A stretch of DNA of 64,000 bases from Ruminococcus sp. zg-924 (GTDB lineage Bacteria; Bacillota; Clostridia; Oscillospirales; Acutalibacteraceae): assembly GCF_024433635.1 (NCBI RefSeq), contig NZ_WNJZ01000003.1:1-64000 (forward strand), read 5' to 3'. How positions within the stretch are numbered: the stretch's first letter is position 1; each line of letters begins with the position of its first letter. The notes beneath the pieces are model-generated. The model ran no database searches, was not told where the DNA came from, and saw only the letters and a program-made list of their open reading frames with translations. Shown one piece after another: positions 8,336-17,536 of this stretch. Both the position numbers and the translations under genes were made by a program.

Positions 8336-9661
8336 ATGGCAAAACCTGTTATTGCTATTGTCGGCAGACCAAACGTGGGCAAATCCACGCTTTTTAACAA
8401 GCTGACCGGCAAGAGAATTTCAATAGTAGACGATACTCCCGGCGTTACAAGGGACAGAATCTTCGGCGAGGTCGAATGGGGCGGCAGAAAGGCAACTCTT
8501 ATTGACACAGGCGGAATAGAGCCGTATTCGGACGATATTATTCTTTCGCAAATGCGCCGTCAGGCTGAGCTTGCCATTGATTCGGCAGACGTTATTATAC
8601 TTGTAACCGATTTGCGTTCGGGCGTGGTTGCAACCGATATGGACGTTGCAGCAATGCTCCAGAAAAGCGGCAGACCTATTGTGCTGTGTGTTAACAAGTG
8701 CGATAAAATCGGTGAGCCTGAGCCTGAGTTTTACGAGTTTTACAACTTGGGGCTTGGCGACCCTGTGCAGGTTTCTTCCGTACACGGTCACGGAACAGGC
8801 GACCTGCTTGAGCAGGCATTTTCGTATCTTCCCGAAAAAAACGATAACGATGATGACGGCGAGCTGATAAGCGTTGCGGTTATCGGCAAGCCGAATGTAG
8901 GCAAGTCATCGCTTATAAACAAAATTTCGGGCGAGGAAAGATGCATTGTTTCAAACATTGCAGGTACTACAAGAGATTCTATTGATACTCTTGTGTTAAA
9001 CGATTACGGGCAGTTTAATTTTATTGACACAGCAGGGCTTCGCCGCAAAAACAAGGTTGAGGATAAAATAGAGCAGTACAGCGTAATAAGAGCTAAAATG
9101 GCTGTTGAACGCTGTGATGTTTGTGTTATAATGATAAATGCTGAGGACGGCTTTACCGAGCAGGACTCAAAGGTTGCAGGGCTTGCGCACGAGGCAGGCA
9201 AGGCTTGCGTTATTGCGGTAAACAAGTGGGACGCTATTGAGAAGAACGATAAGACAATGAACGAATACAAGAAAAAGCTTGACGTTGATTTTTCGTTTAT
9301 GTCATATGCGCCGATGATTTTTATTTCTGCAAAAACAGGTCAGCGTCTTGACAAGCTTTTTGAGCTTATCAAGCAGGTGGCTAATGCAAACGCTATGAGA
9401 ATCCGCACAGGAAAGCTAAACGAGCTTTTGTCGCAGGCTACCCTCAGGGTTCAGCCGCCGTCTGACAAGGGCAAGAGATTAAAGATATATTATATGACTC
9501 AGGCTTCAACAAAGCCGCCTACATTTGTGTGCTTTGTAAATAATCAGGAGCTGTTCCATTTTTCTTATCAGCGATACCTTGAAAACAGAATAAGAGAAAC
9601 CTTCGGCTTAGAGGGAACTCCGATAAGGTTTGTTATAAGAGAAAGAGGAGAAAAGGAATAA
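8336..9661 (+). CDS. der: Ribosome-assembly GTPase Der (EngA)
   Basis: 441 aa with two tandem GTPase domains. The first has GRPNVGKST (residue 8 on), DTPGVTRD and NKCD; the second has GKPNVGKSS, DTAGLRRKNK and NKWD. A C-terminal KH-like domain follows (about 350-441). Der acts in 50S subunit maturation. The start is supported by AGAAAGGAATG upstream. plsY follows after 36 bp. Confidence 0.96.
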   Translation: MAKPVIAIVGRPNVGKSTLFNKLTGKRISIVDDTPGVTRDRIFGEVEWGGRKATLIDTGGIEPYSDDIILSQMRRQAELAIDSADVIILVTDLRSGVVATDMDVAAMLQKSGRPIVLCVNKCDKIGEPEPEFYEFYNLGLGDPVQVSSVHGHGTGDLLEQAFSYLPEKNDNDDDGELISVAVIGKPNVGKSSLINKISGEERCIVSNIAGTTRDSIDTLVLNDYGQFNFIDTAGLRRKNKVEDKIEQYSVIRAKMAVERCDVCVIMINAEDGFTEQDSKVAGLAHEAGKACVIAVNKWDAIEKNDKTMNEYKKKLDVDFSFMSYAPMIFISAKTGQRLDKLFELIKQVANANAMRIRTGKLNELLSQATLRVQPPSDKGKRLKIYYMTQASTKPPTFVCFVNNQELFHFSYQRYLENRIRETFGLEGTPIRFVIRERGEKE

Positions 9662-9697
9662 AGAGCATAAGAGGTATAAAAGGAGTATGATTATAAT

Positions 9698-10426
9698 ATG
9701 CAGGAATATTTAACCCTACTATCAAACGGCTGGCTTCAGTTGACGCTGACAATGGTTATATCTTATCTGCTCGGCAGTATCAGCTTTTCAATTATTATAA
9801 CAAGAATTGTAAATAACCACGCCGATATAAGAACAATGGGCAGCGGCAACGCAGGCTTTACAAACGTTCTGCGTTCTGTCGGCAAGGGGCCGGCTGTGTT
9901 TACAATAGTTTTCGACTTTTTAAAGGGAGTAATCTCGGTTGTAATCGGCTGGCTTTTGTTCTCAACTATTGCAACTATTGACGGCGGCGCAGTGCTGCAA
10001 AGCGAGATTATCTCATACGGCAAGTTTATCGCAGGTATGTGCTGTATGCTCGGCCATATCTTCCCGATTTATTTCGGTTTCAGAGGCGGCAAGGGCGTTG
10101 TAACCGCAGCGGCTATGATGGCTGTGGCGGATTGGAGAATATTCCTTGCGGTTATAATTACCTTTGGCATAGTATTTCTTATCACAAAGATTATTTCAAA
10201 GGCTTCCATACTTGCTGCAATTATGACGCCGGTTTATACCTTCTGCGTAACATATTTCCTTGACTACCTGCCAAGCCAAAGCGAGGCAAACAGCCACACA
10301 ATTGTGTATGTAGCCGTTGCAACGGTTTGTATGGCGCTTGTCGGTTTAACGGTGGTGCTTAAGCACAAGGAGAATATCAAGCGAATTTTAAACGGCACAG
10401 AAAAGAAGATAACCTCGAAAAAGTAA
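9698..10426 (+). CDS. plsY: Glycerol-3-phosphate acyltransferase PlsY
   Basis: 242 aa membrane protein with several hydrophobic segments. It has the signatures YLLGSISFS, GSGNAGFTNVLR and FRGGKGV of the acyl-phosphate-dependent enzyme that makes lysophosphatidate at the inner membrane. Family members are about 200 aa; this one has an extended C-terminal part. It follows der closely and is probably co-transcribed. Confidence 0.93.
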   Translation: MQEYLTLLSNGWLQLTLTMVISYLLGSISFSIIITRIVNNHADIRTMGSGNAGFTNVLRSVGKGPAVFTIVFDFLKGVISVVIGWLLFSTIATIDGGAVLQSEIISYGKFIAGMCCMLGHIFPIYFGFRGGKGVVTAAAMMAVADWRIFLAVIITFGIVFLITKIISKASILAAIMTPVYTFCVTYFLDYLPSQSEANSHTIVYVAVATVCMALVGLTVVLKHKENIKRILNGTEKKITSKK

Positions 10427-10536
10427 TCAGCGGCGCCCGCATTTTTAGGTCTGCTCACGGCAGGCGCCTCCGTTTAATAAGACAGGCATAAATGTGTTCG
10501 CTCTTGTCATAGCGTTAAACAGAAAGGAACCCATTA

Positions 10537-11025
10537 ATGGAAAAAATAGAAAGCTTTAAAATAAACCACATTCTCCTCGACAGAGGATTGTACGTTTCCC
10601 GCAGAGATTACGGCAAGGACGGCTCAATTATTGCAACCACCTTTGATATTCGCCTTAAAAAGCCGAACAGAGAGCCTGTAATAAACATAGCTGAAATGCA
10701 CACAATGGAGCATCTTGGCGCAACATTTCTGCGCAACCACGAAAGCTATAAAAACGAAATAATCTATTTTGGCCCTATGGGTTGCCGCACAGGCTTTTAC
10801 CTTATTTTAAAGGGCGATTTAACCTCACGTGACGCTGTGCCGATTGTTACGGAAATGTTCGCATTTATGGCTGATTTTGAGGGCGAAATTCCCGGGGCAG
10901 ATGCGTTCTCCTGCGGAAACTACCTTGACCAGAATTTGCCTATGGCTAAGCTTGAGGCGAAAAAGTTTCTAAGCGAAACCCTTGAAAATATAGGGGACAG
11001 TCAGCTTAATTATCCTGAGGGATAA
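10537..11025 (+). CDS. luxS: S-ribosylhomocysteine lyase LuxS
   Basis: 162 aa. The metal site HTMEH (H55, H59) and a cysteine near residue 126 (SCGNY) are present, as is GCRTGFYL. LuxS splits S-ribosylhomocysteine into homocysteine and the AI-2 precursor DPD. The ribosome site AGAAAGGAA supports the start. It appears monocistronic. Confidence 0.95.
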   Translation: MEKIESFKINHILLDRGLYVSRRDYGKDGSIIATTFDIRLKKPNREPVINIAEMHTMEHLGATFLRNHESYKNEIIYFGPMGCRTGFYLILKGDLTSRDAVPIVTEMFAFMADFEGEIPGADAFSCGNYLDQNLPMAKLEAKKFLSETLENIGDSQLNYPEG

Positions 11026-11116
11026 TGAAAAATAAAGATTTGATGAAAGCTTGTAAACATTTAATTAGAATAACCCAAAACCTGCTTTAAATAAATTCCT
11101 GCAAGGAGGAAAAGGT

Positions 11117-12277
11117 TTGAAACATCATATCAAAAAAACAGCTGTCACGGCTGTGTCGGTACTTACATCATCGCTTTTGCTTTTGTGTTCCTGCGCTGAC
11201 AACGGCACAGTATCGGGCGGCGAAGCTTCAACACTGAGTACCGAAGCACAACAGGCTCAACTTCAGCCGACAACCGAGCCTGCTACGGAAGATGAGCTTA
11301 CAAAACAGCGCCGTGAAAGACTGCAAACTGCTGTTAACGAATATATGGCGCAGTGCGATTTTTCAGGCTCAATACTGATTTCTGTTGACGGCGTTGACCT
11401 TGCCGAGTATTCTCACGGCTTTGCGGATAAGTCAAACGCTACGCCGAACACAAGGAGCACTAAGATAGAGCTTGGCTCTATTACAAAGCAATTCACCTCG
11501 GTGGCAATTATGCAGCTGCAGGAGCAGGGCAAGCTGTCTGTCAGCGATACGGTTGATACATATATCCCTGAGTACGATTTCGGCGACCAAATGACAGTCG
11601 AAAACCTGCTAAATATGACCTCAGGCATACCGGATTTTCTTAATTCAATGATTTACCTGCAAAGTATAGGGGAAATTGATATGATGGAGCCTGCAACCTT
11701 TGAGGACGTTTTGAGCTTTGCAAACTCAAACGGAATTGAGTTTACTCCGGGAAGCTCGTTTAGTTACTCAAACACGAACTATATGCTTCTTGGTGAGATA
11801 ATAGCAAGGCAAAGCGGCGTGACCTATGAAAAGTTTGTTGAAGAAAATATATTAAAGCCGCTTGGAATGACTAACACCTCGATGAATATGAATGACGCCG
11901 ACGCAGTCGGATACCTCATAGACGGAACAGAGGGAGATAAGTCTGACACCACATATTTCGGTGCGGCAGGCGAGATTGCGTCCTGTACGGTTGATATGAG
12001 CAGGTGGCTAAACGGCTTGACAAGCGGCAAGGTTGTAAGCCAAAACTCGCTGTATCAAATGCTCGGTGACAGCGGGATGGGCTACGGCTACGGTTGGTTT
12101 ATTTCTCAAAACGGCTACTATTGGCACACAGGACAGTCAATGGCTTGCTACACAATGGATTTGATGAGCCTTGACTACGGCATAAACGTAATTGTTCTGT
12201 CTAATGTGGACGATGAAAACGTCGAAACAATATGCGTTGACCTTTACAATGCAACGGTTGGCGCAATTTTCCAGTGA
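11117..12277 (+). CDS. Exported serine hydrolase, beta-lactamase/class C PBP-like lipoprotein
   Basis: 386 aa. A lipoprotein signal peptide ends in LLLLCSC, then a Thr/Glu-rich linker. The catalytic SxxK is SITK near residue 120, the second motif is YSN near 216, and HTG near 337 replaces KTG. This domain serves peptidases, esterases and beta-lactamase-like enzymes; the substrate cannot be told. The start is TTG at 11117 with the excellent AGGAGGAAAAGG site. ispD begins 8 bp after the stop. Confidence 0.85.
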   Translation: MKHHIKKTAVTAVSVLTSSLLLLCSCADNGTVSGGEASTLSTEAQQAQLQPTTEPATEDELTKQRRERLQTAVNEYMAQCDFSGSILISVDGVDLAEYSHGFADKSNATPNTRSTKIELGSITKQFTSVAIMQLQEQGKLSVSDTVDTYIPEYDFGDQMTVENLLNMTSGIPDFLNSMIYLQSIGEIDMMEPATFEDVLSFANSNGIEFTPGSSFSYSNTNYMLLGEIIARQSGVTYEKFVEENILKPLGMTNTSMNMNDADAVGYLIDGTEGDKSDTTYFGAAGEIASCTVDMSRWLNGLTSGKVVSQNSLYQMLGDSGMGYGYGWFISQNGYYWHTGQSMACYTMDLMSLDYGINVIVLSNVDDENVETICVDLYNATVGAIFQ

Positions 12278-12284
12278 GGTTGAA

Positions 12285-12977
12285 ATGAAGCTATCTGTAA
12301 TTATTCCTGCGGCGGGAAGCTCAAACAGGATGAAAGCTAAGCAGAGCAAACAGCTTATGAAGCTTTGCGGAGTTGAGGTGCTTGCGCATACAGCACTTGC
12401 CTTTGAACGCTCAGAGCTTGTAAGCGAGATTATAATTGTGTGCAGAAATGAGGAGCGCGCCGAGTTTGAAAGGCTGATGAAGCAGTACGGTATCAGAAAG
12501 CTCAAGTGCTTTGCTCAGGGCGGAAAAAGCCGACAGGAGTCGGTTTTCAACGCTATGCCGCTTGTGTCAGAGCAGTGCGATTATGTGGCAATTCACGACG
12601 GCGCAAGACCGCTTGTAAGCAGAGAAATAATTGAGCGCACAGCCACAGCCGCCGAAAAATACGGTGCGGCGGCACCCGGAGTTCCTGTTAAGGACACAAT
12701 AAAAATAATAGAAAACAGCGGAATGATAGCCTCAACGCCAAACAGAGAAAGTTTGGTTGCGATACAAACGCCGCAGATATTTGAAAAACAAAAATACCTT
12801 GCGGCTATGAAAAGGGCACAGCAAAGCGGCGAGGAATACACCGACGACTGCGCTCTGCTTGAGCAAAGCGGATGTGCTGTGTTTGTCAGCGAGGGAAGCT
12901 ATGACAATATAAAGATAACAACGGCGCAGGACATTCCGATTGCACAAAGGCTTATGGAGGGGTTAAAATGCGAATAG
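12285..12977 (+). CDS. ispD: 2-C-methyl-D-erythritol 4-phosphate cytidylyltransferase IspD
   Basis: 230 aa from the ATG at 12285 (GAGGTTGAA upstream). The longer frame to 12192 overlaps the hydrolase gene. The nucleotide motif PAAGSSNRM with KQ, and HDGARPLV, are typical. It makes CDP-ME in the MEP isoprenoid pathway. The end overlaps ispF by 10 bp. Confidence 0.95.
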   Translation: MKLSVIIPAAGSSNRMKAKQSKQLMKLCGVEVLAHTALAFERSELVSEIIIVCRNEERAEFERLMKQYGIRKLKCFAQGGKSRQESVFNAMPLVSEQCDYVAIHDGARPLVSREIIERTATAAEKYGAAAPGVPVKDTIKIIENSGMIASTPNRESLVAIQTPQIFEKQKYLAAMKRAQQSGEEYTDDCALLEQSGCAVFVSEGSYDNIKITTAQDIPIAQRLMEGLKCE

Positions 12978-13438
12978 GTCACGGCTATGACGTACACCGA
13001 CTTGTCGAGGGCAGAAGGCTTATCTTGGGCGGAGTTGATGTTCCGTTTGAGCTTGGTTTGCTCGGCCACTCTGACGCAGACGTTTTGCTGCATGCCGTAA
13101 GCGACGCACTCTTGGGTGCGGCTTCACTTGGCGACATAGGTAAGCATTTTCCCGATACCGACCCTAAGTATGAGGGAGCCGACAGTATGAAGCTGCTTGA
13201 AAGAGTGGTGGGGCTTTTGAATGAAAAGGGTTTCAGCGTTAATAATATAGACTGCACAGTAATCGCTCAGAAACCAAAGCTTGCGCCGTTTATCGCTCAG
13301 ATGAAGAGCAATATTGCAAGTGTGTGCGGCGTGTCAAATGACAGGGTGAACGTAAAGGCAACCACCGAGGAAAAGCTCGGCTTTACAGGCGAGCTTAAGG
13401 GTATATCTGCCCACGCTGTTTGCACAATAAACGAGTGA
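12968..13438 (+). CDS. ispF: 2-C-methyl-D-erythritol 2,4-cyclodiphosphate synthase IspF
   Basis: 156 aa, full length. It has GYDVHR with the zinc ligands, [11 protein letters not shown], and [14 protein letters not shown]. It catalyses cyclisation to MEcPP, two steps after IspD. AGGAGGGG lies inside the end of ispD. The two genes are adjacent or fused in many bacteria. Confidence 0.97.
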   Translation: MRIGHGYDVHRLVEGRRLILGGVDVPFELGLLGHSDADVLLHAVSDALLGAASLGDIGKHFPDTDPKYEGADSMKLLERVVGLLNEKGFSVNNIDCTVIAQKPKLAPFIAQMKSNIASVCGVSNDRVNVKATTEEKLGFTGELKGISAHAVCTINE

Positions 13439-13575
13439 CAGACAGGATATTACACATTTTACGTCGGTGCGACGGTATAATATAGTTGCAGTCGGTGAGG
13501 CGATTAATAATGAATAATGAAGAATTGCGCCGCCGCTTTGCGGCTTTTTGAGCCTGTAATATTCGTTTTCGCTAT

Positions 13576-13604
13576 TTGACATCACACACGAATTATGATA
13601 CAAT
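13576..13604 (+). promoter_or_regulatory. Sigma-A promoter for smpB
   Basis: TTGACA (13576-13581), a 17-bp spacer and TACAAT (13599-13604) lie 22 bp before the smpB ATG. Confidence 0.75.
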
Positions 13605-13626
13605 CTTTGCGTTCGGAGGCGATAAA

Positions 13627-14091
13627 ATGGCAAAGGAAAGCACAAAAACAATAGCTCAGAACAAAAAAGCGCATCACGAATATTTTGTCATTGAAAGCCT
13701 TGAAGCGGGCATTGAGCTATGCGGAACAGAGGTTAAGTCACTGCGTGCAGGCAGGGTGAACCTAAAGGACAGCTGGTGCAGTGTGGTTGACGGCGAAATC
13801 TTTGTCAACGCAATGCATATAAGTCCGTATGAGCAGGGCAATATCTTCAACCGTGACCCAATGCGGGTTCGCAGACTTCTTCTGCATAAAAGAGAGATTC
13901 TGCGCCTTTTCGGACTTGTAAAGCAGGGCGGATATACGCTTATACCGCTGTCACTGTATTTCAAAGGGTCAAGAGTGAAGCTTCAGCTTGGACTGTGCAA
14001 GGGCAAAAAGCTCTATGACAAGCGAGCGGACATTGCCCAAAAGGACGCAAAGCGCACAATGGAGCGAGCATTGAAGGAGCAAAACAGATAA
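13627..14091 (+). CDS. smpB: SsrA-binding protein SmpB
   Basis: 154 aa from the ATG at 13627 (CGGAGGCGATAAA upstream; the frame to 13576 would begin inside the promoter). Typical features are the N-terminal [27 protein letters not shown] and the basic tail. It binds tmRNA and delivers it to stalled ribosomes. Its partner RNA lies 95 bp downstream. Confidence 0.96.
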   Translation: MAKESTKTIAQNKKAHHEYFVIESLEAGIELCGTEVKSLRAGRVNLKDSWCSVVDGEIFVNAMHISPYEQGNIFNRDPMRVRRLLLHKREILRLFGLVKQGGYTLIPLSLYFKGSRVKLQLGLCKGKKLYDKRADIAQKDAKRTMERALKEQNR

Positions 14092-14107
14092 ATTAATTTA
14101 AAAGTGC

Positions 14108-14126
14108 ATATTTGCGTGGCAAATAT
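14108..14126 (+). terminator. AT-rich hairpin between smpB and ssrA
   Basis: An 8-bp stem (14108-14115 with 14119-14126) with a 3-base loop and a short T run could be a weak smpB terminator or a processing site before tmRNA. Confidence 0.4.
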
Positions 14127-14186
14127 TTTACCTGATGCAAGGCAGACTTCGTTCAATGTTGTTTACTAATGATATTGACCATATAC

Positions 14187-14536
14187 GGGGGTGTAAAGGT
14201 TTCGACGGGGATTGTAAGCCCCGGTAAGCGAGCAGCGGTGCGGGACCGCTATAAAATCCGCAATTTTAAAAAATAAACGACAACAATAAAGTTGCATTAG
14301 CTGCCTGATTTAGGCGGCCGTTCTGTCCGATAGTACTGCGGATTGGATAAGAGCGTCGATTAGCAGTGAACGTGAACCGGAAAGAGCCTTGTATTCGGTC
14401 ATGACTTAAAGGGCTACCCAAAAGCAAAGCCTGTTGATGGGCGCTGCCCTTGGGGAAGCTAAAGCATCAACTACGCTCGTAGAAAGCCTCGGTAAGCGAT
14501 TTTCGGACAGGGGTTCAATTCCCCTCACCTCCACCA
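14187..14536 (+). ncRNA. ssrA: Transfer-messenger RNA (tmRNA)
   Basis: About 350 nt. The 5' end GGGGGTG (14187-14193) pairs with CACCTCC before an encoded ACCA 3' end (14527-14536). The conserved TTTCGACGGGG and the T arm GGTTCAATTCCCC are present. The tag reads NDNNKVALAA and ends at TGA (14306-14308). Its first codon upstream of 14276 is unclear because the usual GCA resume codon is not obvious there. tmRNA rescues stalled ribosomes and tags the product for degradation. Confidence 0.95.
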
Positions 14537-14573
14537 CGTCGGAGCAAAGTCCGCTTTGCTCCGACGCTTTTTT
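14537..14573 (+). terminator. Strong intrinsic terminator of ssrA
   Basis: A perfect stem of about 13 bp (14537-14549 with 14554-14566) with a 4-base loop is followed by T6. It is also the first segment of the tandem repeat unit described next. Confidence 0.9.
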
Positions 14574-15162
14574 ATGCCTTTGGCAAAAAAGCGTCATCCG
14601 CCCGCTCCCTTGCTACTCCTTTCCGCAAAAGGTCACGCTCGGCTCGCCTGCTCGGTTGTAAACGCCCTCGCTGCGGCTTGCTGTCGCTACCAACCTTTTG
14701 CGGGTTACGAAAGTTCAACTTCCACTGGTAAAACACACAGAAAATCTTTTTTATAGTCCTCTGACACGTCGTAGCAAAGTCCGCTTTGCTCCGGCGCTTT
14801 TTTATGCCGTTGGCAAAAAAGCGTCATACGCCCGCTCCCTTGCTACTCCTTTCCGCAAAAGGTCACGCTCGGCTCGCCTGCTCGGTTGTAAACGCCCTCG
14901 CTGCGGCTTGCTGTCGCTACCAACCTCTTGCGGGTATGAGAGTTCAACTCACACCGATAAAACGCACAGAAATCTTTTTTATAGTCCTTTGACACGTCAT
15001 AGCAAAGTCCGCTTTGCTCCGACGCTTTTTTATGCCTTTGGCAAAAAAGCGTCATCCGCCCGCTCCCTTGCTACTCCTTTCCGCAAAAGGTCACGCTCGG
15101 CTCGCCTGCTCGGTTGTAAACGCCCTCGCTGCGGCTTGCTGTCGCTACCAACCTTTTGCGGG
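14537..15162. repeat. Three tandem ~230-bp structured repeats downstream of ssrA
   Basis: Units begin at 14537, 14767 and 14995 (periods 230 and 228 bp); the third is cut at 15162. Each contains a terminator hairpin (CAAAGTCCGCTTTG core), an inverted repeat GCTTTTTT/AAAAAAGC and a long inverted pair CCGCAAAAGG ... CCTTTTGCGG enclosing GGTTG/CAACC. The core is nearly identical between copies; the last third of each unit diverges. Open frames through it are repeat-driven and not credible genes. It is GC-richer than the island that follows. Confidence 0.85.
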
Positions 15163-15507
15163 AACAGTAATGCGGCTATTTCAAAAGCAATCAGAAGCGG
15201 CAAAGTCGAATTGAAGATTAACGATGGTAAACAAGGAAAGCATATTAAAGGTCACAATAATTTTATTGAAGGCTGAAGCTATATCACAATTTCTACTGAA
15301 GAGGCACAAGAGCTTGTTAATGCGTATGCCGGAACAGGCGCATTGATAAGAACAAAAAGCAGAAAATGGTCAAAGCAGGAAGTTGTTACTTCAAATGATG
15401 TTATAGGCTATGATGTAAATGATCTGACAGTAATAGAAACTGCTACTAAAATCTTTAAAATCCATTACAGTAACAAAGGTACTCACATAGTGCCGAAAAG
15501 GGAGTGA
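15163..15507 (+). pseudogene. Remnant of a polymorphic toxin C-terminal domain (Ntox50/toxin-50-like)
   Basis: One frame reads from 15163 to 15507 with a single internal TGA at 15274-15276. It includes GKQGKHIKGHNNFIEG, then YITISTEEAQELVNAYAGTG and a closing IHYSNKGTHIVP, the pattern I recall for Bacterial toxin 50. At the stop the family usually has Arg, so a CGA-to-TGA change would explain it. The carrier protein is missing; the fragment starts exactly where repeat copy 3 breaks off. The stop overlaps the next gene's start. Confidence 0.65.
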
Positions 15508-15737
15508 TTTCATTGGTTCTGTTAAACGAATTAAAGAAAATCGAGAATTTGAGCGACAAGACGAAACTCAGGATAGTATGCGAGGGTGGAATAATAATTG
15601 AGGGGGAGTATAGGGGTTATACCTCTGCCCTGAACAATGAGCCTGAAGTCGCTCAGCTTGATATTTACTCAAAGAAAAATAATACGATGTATGGATTGCT
15701 GGAAACAGAGATCATTTCTATCAGTATTATTAATTAA
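15504..15737 (+). CDS. Candidate immunity protein for the toxin-50-like remnant
   Basis: 77 aa, no recognised family. The GTG start at 15504 overlaps the toxin stop (GTGA), the coupling typical of toxin/immunity pairs; a TTG at 15513 is an alternative. The protein looks like a small beta-rich fold (RIVCEGGIIIEGEYRGYT), loosely reminiscent of Sm-like folds. Immunity is inferred from position only. A terminator follows at once. Confidence 0.55.
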   Translation: MISLVLLNELKKIENLSDKTKLRIVCEGGIIIEGEYRGYTSALNNEPEVAQLDIYSKKNNTMYGLLETEIISISIIN

Positions 15738-15738
15738 C

Positions 15739-15767
15739 CGCTCCCACAATGTGAGGGCGTTTTTTTA
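15739..15767 (+). terminator. Intrinsic terminator after the candidate immunity gene
   Basis: A 9-bp stem with one mismatch (15739-15747 with 15751-15759) and a 3-base loop is followed by seven T residues. Confidence 0.7.
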
Positions 15768-16152
15768 TGCTTATGACGAAGTAGGTAACCCAATAGATTA
15801 CCGTGACGGAATGAAGTTTACATGGAAAAACGGCAGACAGCTTGCTACGCTGACAAAGGACAACAAGACGACAAGCTATACATATGATATTTCCGGCATT
15901 AGAACACAAAAAAATATTGACGGACTGGCAACAAAGTATTATTATGATGATAGTAATAACCTTGTTTCAATGACAGTCGGCGATAAAAAACTGATGTTCT
16001 ATTATGATGCAAACGGAAGCGTAAGCTCGGTTCAATACAACAATGCAATGTATTACTATGTTAAGAAATTGCAGGGCGATATAAGAAGAATAGTTGACGA
16101 GAACGGAAATATAGTAGCAATCTATTCTTATGACCCATTCACGGGCAGATAA
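15766..16152 (+). pseudogene. RHS/YD-repeat fragment
   Basis: The frame encodes YDEVGNPIDYRDG, NGRQLATL and YSYDPFTGR, closely matching YD repeats of the larger RHS gene near 20220-20620. It lacks the N-terminus and stops before the RHS core. The open frame upstream to 15637 belongs to the immunity gene and terminator in another phase. It is a leftover of a recombined RHS gene. Confidence 0.75.
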
Positions 16153-16254
16153 TTGTACAATCAAAGTAAAACGAACTAACGATAAGCAATGGTTTACAAA
16201 AAAGGAAATATGTCGTTACAATAACTCTTAGCGATTTATATGAGGTGTTTTCTT

Positions 16255-16689
16255 ATGAAATTTAAAGGTTTTTTGTCCATAGCTGTTGTAGTTATTATTT
16301 TTTTCACATCATTAACCGGATGCCAAAATTTACTTAGCAGTAGAAATTTTGCTGATTACAATATTGGCGATAGATTTGAAAGCAATAGAGATAGATATAT
16401 GGTTAAATTAAATAATTGTTTTTTTGCCAGCGTACCATATAAAGAAACTGAGAAAATAGAAGTATATAAATTACTGGATTTTAATTCTGCTGATTTAATA
16501 GGTAATTCTAAACTGTATTTTTCAGGCGAATTTGATAAATGTTATAGCAACGAAGATAGCATACTTATAAAATCGGATGTAAATAGTAACTATATTTTAA
16601 TTGACTGCAACGAGATAAACAATCAAAAAGTTTCATCGAGTGTAAATGATTTAAATGTTGATTTATCAGCATACAAAGAAATTATATAA
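16255..16689 (+). CDS. Small lipoprotein, function unknown
   Basis: 144 aa from the ATG at 16255, with GAGGTG 8 bases upstream; an ATG at 16240 is less well placed. The signal peptide ends in the lipobox LTGC, then a polar domain rich in Asn, Asp and Tyr. No family recognised. AT-rich codon use differs from the housekeeping block. Its place between RHS fragments suggests an envelope-anchored immunity protein, but this is only contextual. Confidence 0.5.
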   Translation: MKFKGFLSIAVVVIIFFTSLTGCQNLLSSRNFADYNIGDRFESNRDRYMVKLNNCFFASVPYKETEKIEVYKLLDFNSADLIGNSKLYFSGEFDKCYSNEDSILIKSDVNSNYILIDCNEINNQKVSSSVNDLNVDLSAYKEII

Positions 16690-16747
16690 GAAGCACAATT
16701 TACGTGATGTCACTTACTAACACTAAGTAATTCATTTATCAGGAATC

Positions 16748-16961
16748 TAACTCAGATAAGACACAACGGTACGAACTACAATATAGAGTTGTGTCCGGTT
16801 ATTCTGAAGAAAAGACTGTATAACAAGGGACAAGTCAAATATCATGGGATTATACGCCATCTTTCGATTTCCATTTTGATTTGCCATATTATTACAATCC
16901 ACCAACAGGTGAAAGACCGTTCCGGGAAACTATTTGGCAGTATTTTTCCACTTGTGAATAG
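16748..16961 (+). pseudogene. Decayed RHS segment and toxin C-terminal tail
   Basis: 16750-16791 is about 90% identical to RHS sequence at 19243 (encoding HNGTNYNIE). From 16824 to the TAG at 16961 one frame reads SWDYTPSFDFHFDLPYYYN, then PPTGERPFRETIWQYF, like the end of an RHS-borne toxin. The two parts are not in one frame. The end PTGERPFRETIW resembles NTGEKPIYEQIW at the end of the 22489-23235 tip. The next gene starts 21 bp later. Confidence 0.5.
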
Positions 16962-16982
16962 TAATAAGATAGGAGTGATTTT

Positions 16983-17417
16983 TTGGTTATAGGTATTGAT
17001 TTTGAATGGCATGAGTCAAGTTCGGACATATTAAAAAAGCTTTTCACTGACTTTGATTTTTCAAAATACACTTGGGATGTATATAATGAACAAGCGTGGG
17101 ATGAAGATAACAACGATTTGTTTGAAAGCAAAGCGTATAGCGGAATTGAATTTGATTCTATAATAAAAAGACCTACAAATCTGATTATGCTGATTTCAAT
17201 AAAAGCATTTGATGGAGTTGTAAATGAAATTGAATCGTTTGATGACTATTTATCAAGTGACTGTCAGCTTATGTTTTATGTGATTGATTGCGATTATGTG
17301 GATTTATATTGCAAACGAGAGGAAGATTTAAATTTCTTCTACAACAGAGCAAAAGAAATTGGCGTAAGTGAATTAAATTATATAACTGAGGAGAATTTTA
17401 GCAGAACTGGTTTCTGA
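16983..17417 (+). CDS. DUF2691-like protein, candidate immunity protein
   Basis: 144 aa starting at TTG 16983, with AGGAG 7 bases upstream. The C-terminal half (DDYLSSDCQLMFYVIDCDYV, then a DLYCK segment and YITEEN) matches my recollection of the DUF2691 pattern. Acidic and cytoplasmic, with no signal peptide. Placed right after a toxin tail, an immunity role is plausible, but the family has no firmly known function. Confidence 0.55.
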   Translation: MVIGIDFEWHESSSDILKKLFTDFDFSKYTWDVYNEQAWDEDNNDLFESKAYSGIEFDSIIKRPTNLIMLISIKAFDGVVNEIESFDDYLSSDCQLMFYVIDCDYVDLYCKREEDLNFFYNRAKEIGVSELNYITEENFSRTGF

Positions 17418-17536
17418 TTTTTAGTTATTTGATATTTTAAGCTTGTGATTTCATAGAAGTGGGATGGTTCTGATATTCTGCAACCGTCCACTTCCTAAAG
17501 AAAACTGATAAATATTTACAGTAAAGGAGAATTCAT

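Noticed and set aside
10430-10536. Possible riboswitch before luxS (GGCGCC palindromes at about 10432 and 10476)
   Set aside because: No SAM or SAH riboswitch core could be recognised; the paired GGCGCC elements alone do not support one.
14434-15276. Several 66-75 aa open frames (MLRRFFMPLAKKRH-type) and a 192-aa frame through the repeats
   Set aside because: They are the same repeat read in three copies, contain the terminator hairpin, have no ribosome sites, and differ only by repeat drift. Only the last 38 codons of the long frame (toxin remnant) are meaningful.
15637-16152. 171-aa open frame taken as one gene
   Set aside because: Its first part lies in another phase over the immunity gene and across a terminator; only the RHS fragment from 15766 has family similarity.
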